DNA of 64,000 nt from Setomelanomma holmii (Eukaryota > Ascomycota > Dothideomycetes > Pleosporales > Phaeosphaeriaceae): positions 45,134 through 109,133 of the forward strand of contig ML978260.1 of NCBI GenBank assembly GCA_010015745.1. The letters are read 5' to 3'. Within the stretch, counting starts at the first letter, position 1, and each line of letters starts with the position of its first letter. Shown one piece after another: positions 11,400-22,930 of the stretch. A program made the position numbers and the translations under genes. The notes under the pieces were generated by a model, which was given only the letters and a program-made list of their open reading frames with translations, had not been told where the DNA came from and searched no databases.

Positions 11400-12418
11400 G
11401 CTAGTAGTAATTATGCGGTGTAAAGTTTCGACTTAGGACCTGAATGAGCGGTGGTATGATGTGATGACTAGTATTCGTACCAGTAACCGTAGAAATAAGA
11501 GGTCCAAGATATTTGCCGAAACGAGAATGCAATTGCCTCGAGTGTTGATGATAGTGTGCTGTGTGGTGGATCTGATGGTGAAGCTCGATGTTTCGAAGTT
11601 ACAGTGGTTGCAATATACAGAGTCCGAGGGCAGTTTGATGTAGCAATAGAATAGCCAGCGAGCGATTGCGTTGCGAAGATGCGGAAATCGATGTTGAGGG
11701 TGTTGTGATGTTGGTGTGTTTGATCCGATCAGGTGCCCTTTCTGCCCTTCAATGATGGAGCATCGACGACCAAGGCCTCCTCTCTGCCTTCTTCTGGCGA
11801 TAAAAACAATAGAACCAATCTCAAAGGTCTAAGGAATCCCAGTATCGTCCTTTTGGCTTCCAACACTCTTCACGGAACGACGTCTCCCTCGAACCTTTCC
11901 GATCGCTGCCGCCTTCGCTGCCAACTCTTACGCGTCTAGCCCAAATCCAACGATAGTGCTAGAAATCAAGGCAAATTCCTTAAATAATTTCCAATCGCTT
12001 AAAGGGCTGTGCTATGCGTAGCCAGGCGTTCAAGCCCCTTGCGAGGTGCTGTTTTGTCCAACGAAGCACGGACTTGTGCTTCGCCGAGCGCCCCACTCAG
12101 CCTTGCGACAAGCAGCATGGGCGGTGATTGGTCACATTGTATGGCTTGGAGCACAACACTACGATCCATTATGTTGGCACGAGCGTACATGCGAACAGTT
12201 TAACGAAAATCTGGAGGCAACAATGCTCAATATTTTGGAAAGTTTCAAAATCTAGAATGATATTAATGCAATAGTATGGTTCGAATGTCCGCGTGCGCTA
12301 AATCGACAAGCTGAAAAGTAATCTATACATGCAGGGACGTGAACGTATTCAGGACCTATCAAGCAGGGTATCTCGGAAGCGACAGTCCAGTGTCCAACAT
12401 AGCTGAAAAATCCCATGC
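11400..12418. other. intergenic, no gene seen
   Basis: About 1 kb between the small membrane protein and the 3' end of the LtrA gene. Only short frames without recognisable domains are present. Confidence 0.5.
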
Positions 12419-15042
12419 TCAAACATCCTTTACCGTCCGAACCCTCATCGGATGCTGCTTGTACTCCTCTCCATCATACGCACCCTCATGCACCGTATCC
12501 AAGTTCTCGTATCTTCTTCTGCTCTTCCCCTTCTTGTCACCCTCCATGACCGCAACTTGACTGAATTGCCGTTCCAGCGGACTGACCGTGATGCCGTGTC
12601 CAATGCCTAAGCCCTGAACATGACCATCGACGGGTGTGTTTTGATATGAGAAATTACCACCCTTGTTCTCAACATTCTCGGCGTCTTCTTGCAGTGTGAT
12701 ACCGCTATCGGGTGTCCGAATGCCACCAGAAGCCTTAGGAGCAGGGCTCAGATGCCGTTTTGGCGACGCATATTCTTGGCCTTGAGGAGTGTCGTATGGT
12801 ATGTATGCGGTCTGCGCTTGGCTCAGTAGTGCGGAGGGTGGGCCGGAGCACGGTACGTTGCTCTGGTATTTAGATATGAGTCCTGTAGTATCGCTTTCGT
12901 TGCCATCGTTGACGGTCGAGCTGTATGAATCTTCGCGGTGGTGTGAAGTGCGACGAGAGGTGTGATGCGAAATTGCGAGGAGAAAGTTGTCTAGCATGAG
13001 CACTGATGTGCGTCAGTATCCGGCGGTTCTCGAGGATATAGACCACGAATGAAGAGACTTACCAGAAATAAAGCAAAAGATGACGCTTGGTATAATCCAT
13101 GCGCTTGCCGAGAATTTGAACCCACTTGTGGTCTTATTCCCAATGACTGCCGCTACGCCCACGATGATGAGGGCGAAGCCAACAACGACGCGATTGATCA
13201 TCTCGCCGAATTCGATTTTCGACTTGTGCACCTTGTTGAACCAGTACATGACCGCCAGTACCAGCAGAGTAGCGCCAGCACCAATATAGAACTGCATGAC
13301 CGTGGTGTTGAAAACATCGTAGATGCGCTCAAGGCGCTGTTGTGGGTCTGTCGCTGGAGCAGAAACGGCATTGAGTTTGCCCACCGTATCTGCGTGCGCT
13401 TCGAAGACGAAGACATTCGCGTTGTCGAACATGTAGCGGATCAAGCTGCCCGTTCGGTTGTTCCACTCGTCGGAGCGGAAACCATACGTAACGGTATAGT
13501 TCCTGATGGCGGTGAAGTTGCTTTCCCACTTGTAAGTGGAGTTCCAATACTTGGTTTCGAAGCGCGCATCGATGTCCCACATGCTACGGTTGAGGTTGCT
13601 TAGTAGGGCATTGATGTCACTGAAGCCTGCACCTGGGTCGGCGTAGTTGCTTGGTGCGAGGTTCCACATCCACTTGAGGCTCTGGACAACAGAGTTCCAG
13701 ACTATGAGCGATGTGTTCCCTTCCACGCAGAGTAGTATGGCCATATGTAAAGGATAGTGTAGAAGCGACCAGACTTGTTGACGTACGGTCCCGAAGCGGT
13801 CGTGCGAAAGCTGATCAAAGTATAGCATCCAGAGAAGGTACTAAAACAGAGTGTTAGTCAAGCCTGCCTGTCCCCGGAGTTCTGACCGCACTTACCAGTA
13901 TGATGACAGCCGCTACTACTGTTCCAATCTCAGTGTTATTATTCGTCGACTGTCCCTTGGTGATACACGCGACACTCTTGACCATACCAATGATGCCTTC
14001 CCCTATGATGATCAAAGTCAAGAGTTGGAGACGCTCGACCAAGTGCGTGTACTTGAAGCTGACAATGCGCCATACGATCGCGATGACAAAGATGAGAAGT
14101 CCTTCGGCAATAGATATGACAACCCTATCCACGTCAGCATTATCACTTCACGCGATAAAAAGACAAAATACCAAGGAATCTGCTCCTCCAGTCCGATTAC
14201 TCCTCTCGGGAAAACAGCAATAGTGACACCATACCCCACAGCAGCAACGGCATGCACGAGCGTGCTGAGCCCGAGTGGGACCAACGTTTGCAGGAACATG
14301 CGCCCTTGCCACATGACAACTGCGTATTGGATTGCGATAGCTGTTCTGCTCACAACCATCACAATCGCGAAATGTTTATAAGACATCGAATCGTGGTCGT
14401 TACTATACTTGTCAAAGACTGGGCCGGCGAAGACGAAGCCTGTAAAGACACCGAATTGGATAGCTTTGTGTATACGATTCCAGACACAGTCAATGCTAAA
14501 GCGGACATCAAAAAGTGTTACTGAAAGCCATGTAAACCAGATCATGGTGAATAGCTTCAAGTAGTTTACGAGTGCTGAGAGTATTAGTGCGAAGTTTGGC
14601 AAGACTGAAGAGTCGACTTACATTGCGCGTCGGTGTGTTGGTGCATGGCAGTGAAGTATGCTGTAACCTGTTAACAAGAGCTCTGTTCCTCGACGCAGAC
14701 CAAGCTACCCAGATTCGCAACAAAAAATAAGTCGTAGAATAGCTCGATCGTACTCGCTTCATGATGCTGCTTGTAGATGATGATATTCCCTCGACTTGTC
14801 CTTCCATTGCCGGCGAACGTAGTTGTGCCAGACGTGCTACTTCCTGTGTTTCTCGCGGTGTTCTTCTCGAGATCTGAGAAGCTGGATGATATTACCTCTC
14901 GAATATCGTCGTTAATCGGATTCGCAAGAAGAGGCAGGTACGATTTTCCGCCATCTCTTGAGTTTGTCGAGTCGTGAGAAGAGCTATGATGATGGTGCGC
15001 CTGCTCCTTCCGCCGCGTGCTGAAGTACCGCGCTAGATCCAT
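12419..15042 (-). CDS. LtrA-family multi-span membrane protein
   Basis: Six exons (15042-14709, 14660-14622, 14574-14172, 14124-13896, 13840-13063, 13002-12419) give 788 aa with consistent phases. The core matches the low-temperature-requirement A family. A His/Ser-rich cytosolic leader is followed by the family start motif STIELFYDLFFVANLA, then IWFTWLSVTLFDVRF, and later LVERLQLLTLIIIGEGIIGM, which corresponds to the conserved ERLGLLTIIILGE-type signature. The later half holds an unusually long hydrophilic loop of roughly 120 residues with six N-x-S/T sequons (translated from about 13640-13290), then further helices. The C-terminus is a 195-residue Ser/Pro/Gly-rich tail, probably cytosolic. 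The biochemical role of the family in fungi is unknown; the name comes from a Listeria cold-growth gene and should not be read as function. Confidence 0.88.
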
Positions 15043-15945
15043 GGATTCTGCGAACTAGACCTTGAGATAGATGACAGTGATAAGATATCAAGGTTCCGAT
15101 GGATGTGAATAGGATGCTCGTGTTCATGGCCAAGCAAGATATATAATGATCTTGAATTCCTTCCCGAGACATGAATAAGCAACGTGAAGTATGCCAAGCT
15201 TCAGCGGCTCGCTGATAATAGTCATCAGAGAGTCATGATGGTAGGCAGTGAGCTTACGCCCCGAAACATTTACCAAAGAGCTGTGGTACATAGCAGGAAG
15301 GCTGTCCAACTGAAAGCCGACCGAGCGGCTTGAGGATAATTCGATTCTCATTGGACACCGCGTAGACTAGAGTGAAATCACAACCAATGTGCGCGAAGCT
15401 GACGGTTACAAACGCTAGCGGAAGTCGCATCAATCTGCCAGCTGGTATGCAAGGACTCCAATGATGGTTGAACAGAGGCTATTCTTGCTGTTTAAGCACA
15501 CGGCCCGAGAACATGATTGGCTGCTCGTGCAGTATATCGTGAGCCATGCAGCGTAGATTGCAGGATAGGCCTTTGCAACAACGAATCTGATGTGCAGTTC
15601 ATGTAAGGCAAACCGAGGTGGCGGCGGAGCTTACTGATCGCTGGCTTGGCAAAGAGAGCTTGGTGATCTTGCGAGGATGTCAGACTGCGGAACCAATTAG
15701 CATATACTGCCAAGAAATATTTAAGACAAGCCTCAAAAGAACCGAGGATGATTCCAAAGAGAGGCAGGCTGTGCTGAGCGCTTGCCACATGTTGCCCAAC
15801 CTGACTGCGCTTCTTGTGGCAGAATCCCAAAAAGAGAATTCCATGCCTCGGCGTTGAGTAGGACAGCAGGAGGGCGTGTGAATCGGGAAACGTGTGATGA
15901 CACTTGAAGTATGTGGTGTATTGACATTGCTGAGCTCGGAATGTT
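15043..15945. other. intergenic, no gene seen
   Basis: About 900 bp holding the LtrA promoter and the 3' region of the RING-YEATS gene, both on the minus strand. Several overlapping 60-160-codon frames occur on the minus strand, but none has a domain or conserved-looking pattern. Confidence 0.5.
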
Positions 15946-16992
15946 TCATCTCTGAGGTGTACCAACGTACTCGCTGACATCCTCGTCTGCTACATCGGAC
16001 GAGCTGTCGTCCTCGTTCTCATCCTCGTCGTTCTCCTCGTAGTCTTCGTCATCCTCTTCATCATCTTCGTCATCCATGTGTGGCCAGCGCACAGGTGAAT
16101 GTCTCGTCGCGCGATCTGCCTCTAGGGCGTCTCCCTCGCTCTTCTTCACCTTCGCCCTCACGCGACCTTGCCGACCTCTGCCTTCAAAGTCCAAGAGCCA
16201 TGATAATTCCAAACCTGGCTGCCTTGTGCCACTATTGTCAATCGTCCAACTATAAGGCTCCTTGAGCACAATCTCAGCTTCGATGGTGAACCATCCCCAG
16301 CCAAGCTGTCGCACTTCGTAGGGAGGATCCCGCAGGACAAGCCGAGGCGGATGAAGCGTTGGATGCTGATGCCTGTTAGTGAGGTCAAGTAGGCAGAATC
16401 ATACTGATACATACCAGCTTGACGCGCACTTCCTGAACAAGCTCCGGCCGCGAAATGCGCACAAAGAAAGTCCAGTCGTGCTGGTTGTCATCTTCCGCCC
16501 CACGCACCAGCCGATGCTTGTTGCCTATCAATATCATGACCCCTTCCGCTCCATCCTGAACGAGGCGAGTCCCTCGCTCGATTTCCTTTTCTATCCTTCT
16601 CTCTGCATACTGCATACGTGGTGGGGTATTTCTTCTCAAGCTTTTTGGCCAATACATTATCTGCTGAAGCTGTTGTGTGCGTTCTGCACATAGGACAGCC
16701 CGCCTCGAGATCGTACATTGGGTCGTAATTGGGATCAAAGTTGGTAAGATTGACATCGAGGCTTGTATGCTCGATTCGATTCGTAGACGATACGTCCGCC
16801 CATTGCGCCATGCACGATGCACAGAGCAGGTGGTTGCATTGGGTCCTCACAGGCGTGAAGAGCAGCAGCTGGCAGATCTGGGTGGTGCATTAGATTACCA
16901 GACCCACTGCACCTGAAGCCAGGACGTACAGGACAGAGGTCGTCGTGTGCTACTTCTTCCGTGGGCGCTGTGGCCGCAGCTGGCTCGACCAT
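15946..16992 (-). CDS. RING finger plus YEATS domain protein (frame disturbed by a 7-bp duplication)
   Basis: Exon 1 is 16992-16930, exon 2 16877-16415, exon 3 16365-15946. The GTACGT donor after DDLCP joins to ICQLL and so restores the first Cys pair of a C3HC4 RING: CPIC, then TQCNHLLCASC, then CPMC after a 40-residue spacer, roughly residues 20-75. After a linker comes a YEATS fold: NQHDWTFFVRISRPELV, then HPTLHPPRLVLRDPPYEV, then LGWGWFTIEAEIVL. An acidic D/E-rich tail ends the protein. A YEATS module reads acylated lysines on histones and a RING recruits an E2, so a chromatin-directed ubiquitin ligase is the natural inference. Exon 2 contains a perfect 7-bp tandem duplication (16603-16616) that shifts the frame between the domains. 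Removing it gives 312 aa; splicing a 46-nt GT-AG intron (16655-16610) also restores the frame and gives 299 aa. Confidence 0.8.
16603..16616 (-). repeat. 7-bp perfect tandem duplication inside exon 2 of the RING-YEATS gene
   Basis: CTGCATA occurs twice in a row on the plus strand. The reading frame encoding KKLEKKYPTTYA enters it and the frame encoding AERRIEKEIERG leaves it. Deleting one copy joins the two directly. It may be a true polymorphism, an assembly artefact, or intronic sequence. Confidence 0.85.
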
Positions 16993-18183
16993 GGCCGAGC
17001 AATGTGAGCGAGAGAGGGAGGAGAAGACGCAAGACTTGGCCTCAAGGAACAGCGAGACGAAGGCAATATATAGTTTCCATCATGCCCAGGACCAGATGAA
17101 GCATCGTTGTTAATTGTGCCGTGAAGTGAAGAAACGTTATTGGCTTGGAGGCCATCAGACATCAGTCGCGCCGCACGAGCCATGATATTACGCGAAGATG
17201 CTGCACGTGATTTCGTGGAAGCGTGTCGTCCCATGCGCATTGTATCTGACGACTTCTCGGATAGACCTAAAGATATCGACTTCAATGTGTTGGTGGTGTC
17301 GAGATACACACGAACGTGAGGAGTAGCGCAGATAGTCATGAGAGAACAGATCGCAGCAGACTCGACGCTGTGGCTGGCTGAATAAGTCTTGTCGCACGAG
17401 GTTCCCATCGAACTGGAGCTTGTCGACGACAAACTGGATGCGAAACAAAGCGCAGAAGTGAAGGAAGCGCTCGCAGAAATTGCATGTGGCACATGAACAA
17501 CGCTCGGTGGTTTTCAAGGAGCCTTGACGAGGGTTGTGCTATTCTTGAAATACGAAGCTTTTGTGGCGGCACCCAGCTACGCAACATGCCTCAGCCAGCC
17601 CAAGGGTCCACAAGTCTATGTGGAGCGTCGTCCAAGGGCTACGATGACACGATGACTTGAACATAGCGGCGAAGAGAACAAAAGTGTTCGAAGTGGTAGT
17701 CAGACTAGTTCGGAAGTCAGCTTTGTTGAGCGTGTTTCGCTGTCTATGCCGCGCTCTGCTTGCGCATGATTTCGAGGTTTCGAAATCCAACACGAAAACC
17801 AGCGCCAGGGATGCGCGCCAAATAGCACCACCACGCACGCGTCCTCGTGTTCTGGGAAGTGATCCACACCTCAGCCCAGAAGCGTCATTGGTTTTGCAAA
17901 CAGCCCTTCCAAGCGCTAAGATCCCGCGCCAGCGTCTCAGCTTAACAAATTGTCTCGCCGAGCTGATTGGCCGTGCTGCAAATCACGGTTGTGGCTATGC
18001 CGGTTTCAGTGGCCAACTTCGAGACAGCACGCACGTCTCCCTTTCTCTGCCACCTACCACGTATTTTGTCCACAACGGCGCCGCCTCACATCAACACTCT
18101 TACCTGCCGTCACTAAGATCTGATCCCAGGAACGAAACCGGATAACTGACTGCTGTACACTGGAGTTCTGAACGATTGACGCG
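16993..18183. other. intergenic between divergent genes
   Basis: About 1.2 kb between the RING-YEATS gene (minus) and the Tvp38-like gene (plus), so it must hold both promoters. A 180-codon minus frame (16950-17492) overlaps the RING-YEATS start. It is Ser-rich, low in complexity and without a domain; I do not accept it. Confidence 0.5.
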
Positions 18184-19220
18184 ATGTTGTGGTTTAAGAA
18201 GCGCGAGGTCGACGTCGAGATGGAGGCGATGAGGGGCCAGAAGCCGCAAGGACCAGAAGAGACGGAATACAGGCCGATAAACTGGAAGAAGATATTCTTA
18301 TCACCCAAATACATCCGTAAGACGCCTAATTTCGCCCTGCTGATTATGGCCATACTAACAACAGACAGCATGGCACATCATTGGTATCCTAGTCATCGTC
18401 GCAACAGCCTTGATCACGATAAAACACGATGAAGTTGTCGCAGTAAGTTTCGCATATCCAATATGTTATGCGCAAGAGACTGACATCGAATGCGCAGAAA
18501 TTACGACCTTTCTCCGAAAAGGTGCGCGATCTGCCAGCAGGCTGGCTCATTCCGATTGCAATTCTTTTCGTCATTTCCTTTCCTCCACTCTTTGGCCACG
18601 AGATTATCGCCTTGCTCTGCGGTGTCGTCTACGGCCTCTGGATCGGCTTCGCCATCGTCGCTGCGGGAACCTTCATTGGCGAGATCGGAACCTGGTTCGC
18701 CTTCAAGCATCTCTTCCGCCGCAAAGCGCACGAGCTGGAACGCAAGAATCTCAACTATGGCGCACTCGCCCGACTGACGCGCGACGAGGGGTTCTGGATC
18801 GTGCTTGTCATTCGACTCTCTGCTGTGCCGTCGCATTTCTCAACAGCTGTGTTCTCAACGTGCGACGTCAAGTTCTGGCATTTCTTTGTGTCAACGTTTC
18901 TCTCGTTGCCAAAGCAGGTCGTGCTAGTTTATCTCGGTGTGCTGCTAGTTCAGAATAATGGCGGCAACAAGGACAATGTGATCAAAACGGTCATGTTCGG
19001 TATCGTTTTCTTGATCACGATTGCGCTAGGGATCTGGATTTATCTTAAGATGCGCGCCGTAAAGAAGGTCCTGTTGGATGAGCAGGAGCAAAGAAGAGTC
19101 AAGAGGGCTGAGGGAGTGGAAATGGTGCCGAACGTTAAGAGCGCGTTTGAGAGGAGATACGATGAGGATGCTGCGGCGGATTGGACAATGCAGCCAACAC
19201 AGCCTACAAGAATGGTATAA
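18184..19220 (+). CDS. Tvp38/TMEM64 (VTT-domain) membrane protein
   Basis: Three exons (18184-18316, 18369-18442, 18498-19220) give 309 aa. A charged cytosolic N-terminus precedes a first helix (HIIGILVIVATALITI). The VTT/SNARE-associated core follows: LPAGWLIPIAILFVISFPPL, then a Gly-rich re-entrant part with ALLCGVVYGLWIGF and GTFIGEIGTWF, then RLSAVPSHFSTAVFS, which is the conserved RxxPxP-like region of the family. A final helix leads into a basic, coiled tail of about 60 residues. In yeast Tvp38 localises to the Tlg2-containing Golgi compartment, and animal relatives (TMEM41B, VMP1) are lipid scramblases. Golgi membrane location and lipid handling are therefore inferred from family, not shown here. 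It is tail-to-tail with the dioxygenase gene. Confidence 0.9.
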
Positions 19221-19484
19221 AGGGCTGAGCCTCCGGCGTCTGCAAAGACACGCAGATATATAACGTATAAATGACATAATGAAATTCATCGCCCGCTATC
19301 ACAGTTCTTGCACTGAAGTTTGAACCTCACGCCAAGCTTGCAAATTCAGGACCGTGAGAGCGCTCTGCATCAATGCTGCATCGTTGCTAGCACAATTGCT
19401 GATGACCTTAGTCGGGATGGGTAGTCCAGGATATTATTAGCACCTAGCAAGTGATCCCCACGATGCCGCAGACCCTGCCGTAGA

Positions 19485-20340
19485 TCAATATACCTTGTTC
19501 ACGCCCTTGACTTTCCCTACATTCCCGTTGGCACCCACACCCAGCCAGTCTCTCAGCTGTGGGTTCAGCGTCCTTTTCGTCTCATCACTCAGTCCAGCGG
19601 CCCAATTGACCTGTCCACGCAGGAACGGCGCATTATATGCACCAAACAGCAGGGCGCGATCTTGATCCCTGGTGATATTCTTGCCCGAGGTGTGCCATAC
19701 CCGACCCTCCATGCAGATGATCGACCCTGCCATTGCTTCGAATGGTACAAGCATAGACTCGGCGTTCTCGGGCACATCATTTCGAGTCTGCCACTTGTGG
19801 GAACCAGGGATGTAGAGCGTTGACCCGTTCTCGAAAGTTGCGTCTGTAAGACACCTATAAATGATCAGCCGTCAGGCTTGATAATTCTGCATCCGAGAGA
19901 TCATACCATATCACATTCAATCCCCAAGGAGCGACCAACGGATCAGGACACTGCAGACTCAGATCGCTATGTAAACCCATACTTCCACTTCCAGGCCTTG
20001 CTATGTTTGTCGTAAAGTTCGAGACAAGGAAGTCTTCTCCCAAAAGGCTTTGCACCATACTCACAGCTGTGGGATGCGAGATCAAGTCACGAAAGATCTC
20101 ATCAAGCTCCATCAAATAGAATACTTGGACGTCGCTTTCGTTCGGATCGAGATGTGCCAGGTAAGTGTCATTGCCACGGCGTCGAGACTCTTCAGCAGCC
20201 TTCCAGAGACGATCGAGTGCTTGCTTTGCCTTGTTTGGTGGTAGCACATCTGGGATGACGCAGAAGCCTTCGTCGTCTAAATGTTGTTGATACTGGGTGA
20301 GATCGCGGCCATCTGCTTCAGGAAGTTTGGTGGATGTCAT
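19485..20340 (-). CDS. phytanoyl-CoA dioxygenase-family (PhyH) Fe(II)/2-oxoglutarate enzyme
   Basis: Two exons (20340-19907, 19854-19485) give 267 aa, a usual size for fungal PhyH proteins. The iron-binding facial triad is intact: His124 and Asp126 in GLHSDLS, and His199 in RVWHTSGKN. Arg211 in DRALLFG is placed to hold the 2-oxoglutarate carboxylate. The core strand motifs NVIWCLTDATFENGSTLYIP and PGSH are typical. The family couples oxidative decarboxylation of 2-oxoglutarate to substrate hydroxylation. Fungal members act in secondary metabolism or lipid/alkaloid oxidation, and the substrate cannot be assigned here. No peroxisomal PTS1 is evident; the C-terminus ends GVNKVY. Its start lies 817 bp from a divergent MFS permease, so the two may share regulation. 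Confidence 0.9.
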
Positions 20341-21157
20341 GGTGGATGCAGAATTGTTTGCTTTGACGATTGTGGATTCTCGATGGCGCCCATCTCGTTG
20401 CCCTTCTCTTCCTCCATGTCCTGGATTCGACTATTTCTGAGTCGACGTTGGAGAGTTGGGCATTTGCCGAGGGTGGGTAAGTCGAGGCGGGGCGTAAGGC
20501 GGAAGGAGCCGCTAACCTCTTCAAAGCCAGGGAATCGCCACCAGCATTTCCTGCCCTCGAGCTGACTTTCCTTCATCACACTTCACCACAAATTCAACAG
20601 CATGTCTATCTCGATGCATAACATATGCCAGTAAGTGGGCAACGGTCGACCGAGGCACGGGCTGAAACGAGTCGAGCCGCCCCCGGTGGGCTCACGAGAG
20701 GCCTAGATGCAGGTCAGCCCACGTGCATAAGCTTCATTGCTTGACCACTCAAGCCCCAGCCTTTACCATGCTTTATCAAACATCACCATCCTGATCTGGA
20801 CAATGCGATGGTCTCCCTGGTCACAAGCTGACCGGTTAATATATCTACACATGCCGACCCAAAAGACGCACCAGTTGTAGATGAGATACAGTGACACAAG
20901 ATCATCGGTTCCGGAGCATAATAACAGAAAGAGCATGGTGCACAAGATGAGTGCCACAGGGCTGGAATGTCTCGAAGATATACAGGCATTAATGGAGGTC
21001 TGGATCTCGTGCGTTGTACCAGGCTGACAGGCTACCCTGTCGAGCAAATATGTACCTCAAAATCGTCGCCGACCTAGAGGAGTATTTATGTGGGACTTGT
21101 TGACCGTTTTGTACCCCATATCCCCACAGATATCGATCCTTCCTTCCCGGCGGGATC
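20341..21157. promoter_or_regulatory. shared divergent promoter region, PhyH enzyme and MFS permease
   Basis: An 817-bp gene-free interval separates the ATGs of two divergent genes, so both promoters lie here. No clear TATA box or known regulator site was identified by eye. Confidence 0.5.
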
Positions 21158-22787
21158 ATGGCGGAGAAGAAGGTACCCAACGAGACGGCTATCGATGTTG
21201 CCAGCGGCGAAGTCGAGTCGCAAGGCTTTGACCAGTCCGCTACGAAGAAGCTGCTCCGCAAGCTCGACTGGCACGTTATCCCTTTCATGTCATTGATCTA
21301 CCTGTGAGTATCTCATGTTACCGGAAGCATGATCTGTGCTTACTCGTGCCTGAGTCTATGCTTCCTAGATCGGACCAACATCGGAAATGCACGACTGGAC
21401 CATCTTGAGCAAGACCTAAAGCTCCATGGCCTTCAATACAACGACTGCCTGGCAATTCTCTTTCCATTTTACATTGCTGCTGAAATACCGTCGAACATCA
21501 TGATGAAGCGGGCCAGGCCTTCAATCTGGTTAACCTTCATCATGTTTTTTTGGTCTCTAGCCATGATCTGTCAGGGCTTCGTGTCCAACTATTCTGGCTT
21601 GATGGCTACAAGAGTATTCCTAGGAGTGTTTGAGGGTGGGCTCTTCCCCGGGGTCAACTATTACATCAGTCAGTGGTATGTTCGCCACGAATGCGGCTTT
21701 CGCATGGCTCTATTCTTCTCGGCTGCAACACTAGCTGGAGCCTTCGGTGGCATCTTAGCTCGAGGAATCGCTGAGATGAATGGTGTTGGTGGCAAGGCAG
21801 CATGGGCATGGATCTTCATCCTTGAAGGAATACTCAGCATTCTTGTGTCAATGATTGCTTACTGGTGCATCTATGACTACCCGGACACGTAAGTCTAAGA
21901 TCAATCTGCATGCATCACATATACGGATCCACCTTAGCTAACAAAGTACAGTGCCCGCTTTCTCACACCCAAAGAACGCGACGAAGTCGAGCGACGCCTC
22001 CGTGTGGACCACGGTCACCTTTCGAACGACTTCGACATGAAATACGTATGGCAGGCTATCACAGATTGGAAGATTTACATTTTCATGCTGATCTGCATGG
22101 CTGGATTCTGCCCGATCTACTCTTTCGCGCTCTTCCTACCTACCATCATCAAGAACATGGGCTACACAGCAAATGAGGCCCAGCTCATGTCCGTCCCGCC
22201 ATATGTATGTGCATGCTTCTTCACCATCGCTGCAAGCTGGTACGCGGACAGAGTCAGGAAGCGAGGCATCTTCCTCATGGGCTTCCAGCTCATCGGCATC
22301 GCTGGCTTTTCCATGCTTGCCGCAACCGCAAAGCCGCGCATCCAGTATGCTGGCACAGTCCTCGCCGCGATTGGCATCTATCCTCAGATTCCTCTTGGCA
22401 TGGCGTGGAACAGCGGCAACATTGGTGGCAGTCTCAAGCGCGGCACTGGCATCGCGATGCAGGTCATGGGTGGCAACTGTGGTGGTATCATCGCTTCGTA
22501 CGTGTATCTTACCCGCGATGGACCGAGGTTCATCACCGGTCACAGCATCTTGATCGGCTTCGTGAGGTAAGTTAAAGCTTCGCTCTGCCATATATCGTGT
22601 TGCATAGCTAATCAAACCTAGCATGGCATTCTTCTTGACGTTCTTCATGTCGACATGGTGCAAACTAGAGAACGCTCGACGTGATAAGGTGGCGACGGAG
22701 CTTGGGCCTCAGTCTTTGACCGAGGAGCAGAAGATGTTGGAGCGAGAGTTGGCAGACAACGTGCCGTGGTTCAGGTACACTACTTAA
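21158..22787 (+). CDS. MFS permease, allantoate/nicotinate type (anion:cation symporter family)
   Basis: Four exons (21158-21303, 21355-21888, 21952-22566, 22622-22787) give 486 aa. Splicing at an unusual CTGAG acceptor rebuilds the family signature LLCFLDRTNIGNA, which strongly supports the model. Other ACS-family hallmarks are the helix-4 region TRVFLGVFEGGLFPGVNYYI, a WRW-like AAWAWIFILEG segment, and DYPDTARFLTPKERDEV at the start of the central loop. Twelve helices are expected. The family (Dal5, Tna1 and relatives) moves small organic anions such as allantoate, nicotinate or vitamins; substrate is not decidable. The polar C-terminal tail is EEQKMLERELADN-like. It is tail-to-tail with the lipase gene, with 143 bp between the stops. 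Confidence 0.92.
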
Positions 22788-22930
22788 GGATATGAAGTAC
22801 GATCGCCATACACTCTGGAATGATTAAGATATGCAGTGGTGGCTGGCTGCAACATATGTAGAGATTGTTTGAGCTTGAACTCCACGCTAAGCTACTACTC
22901 AAGAACAAGCCAAAGCATAGCTCTAGAACA

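Noticed and set aside
16950..17492. 180-codon minus frame overlapping the RING-YEATS start
   Set aside because: Ser/Ala-rich low-complexity reading that lies in the promoter; no domain.
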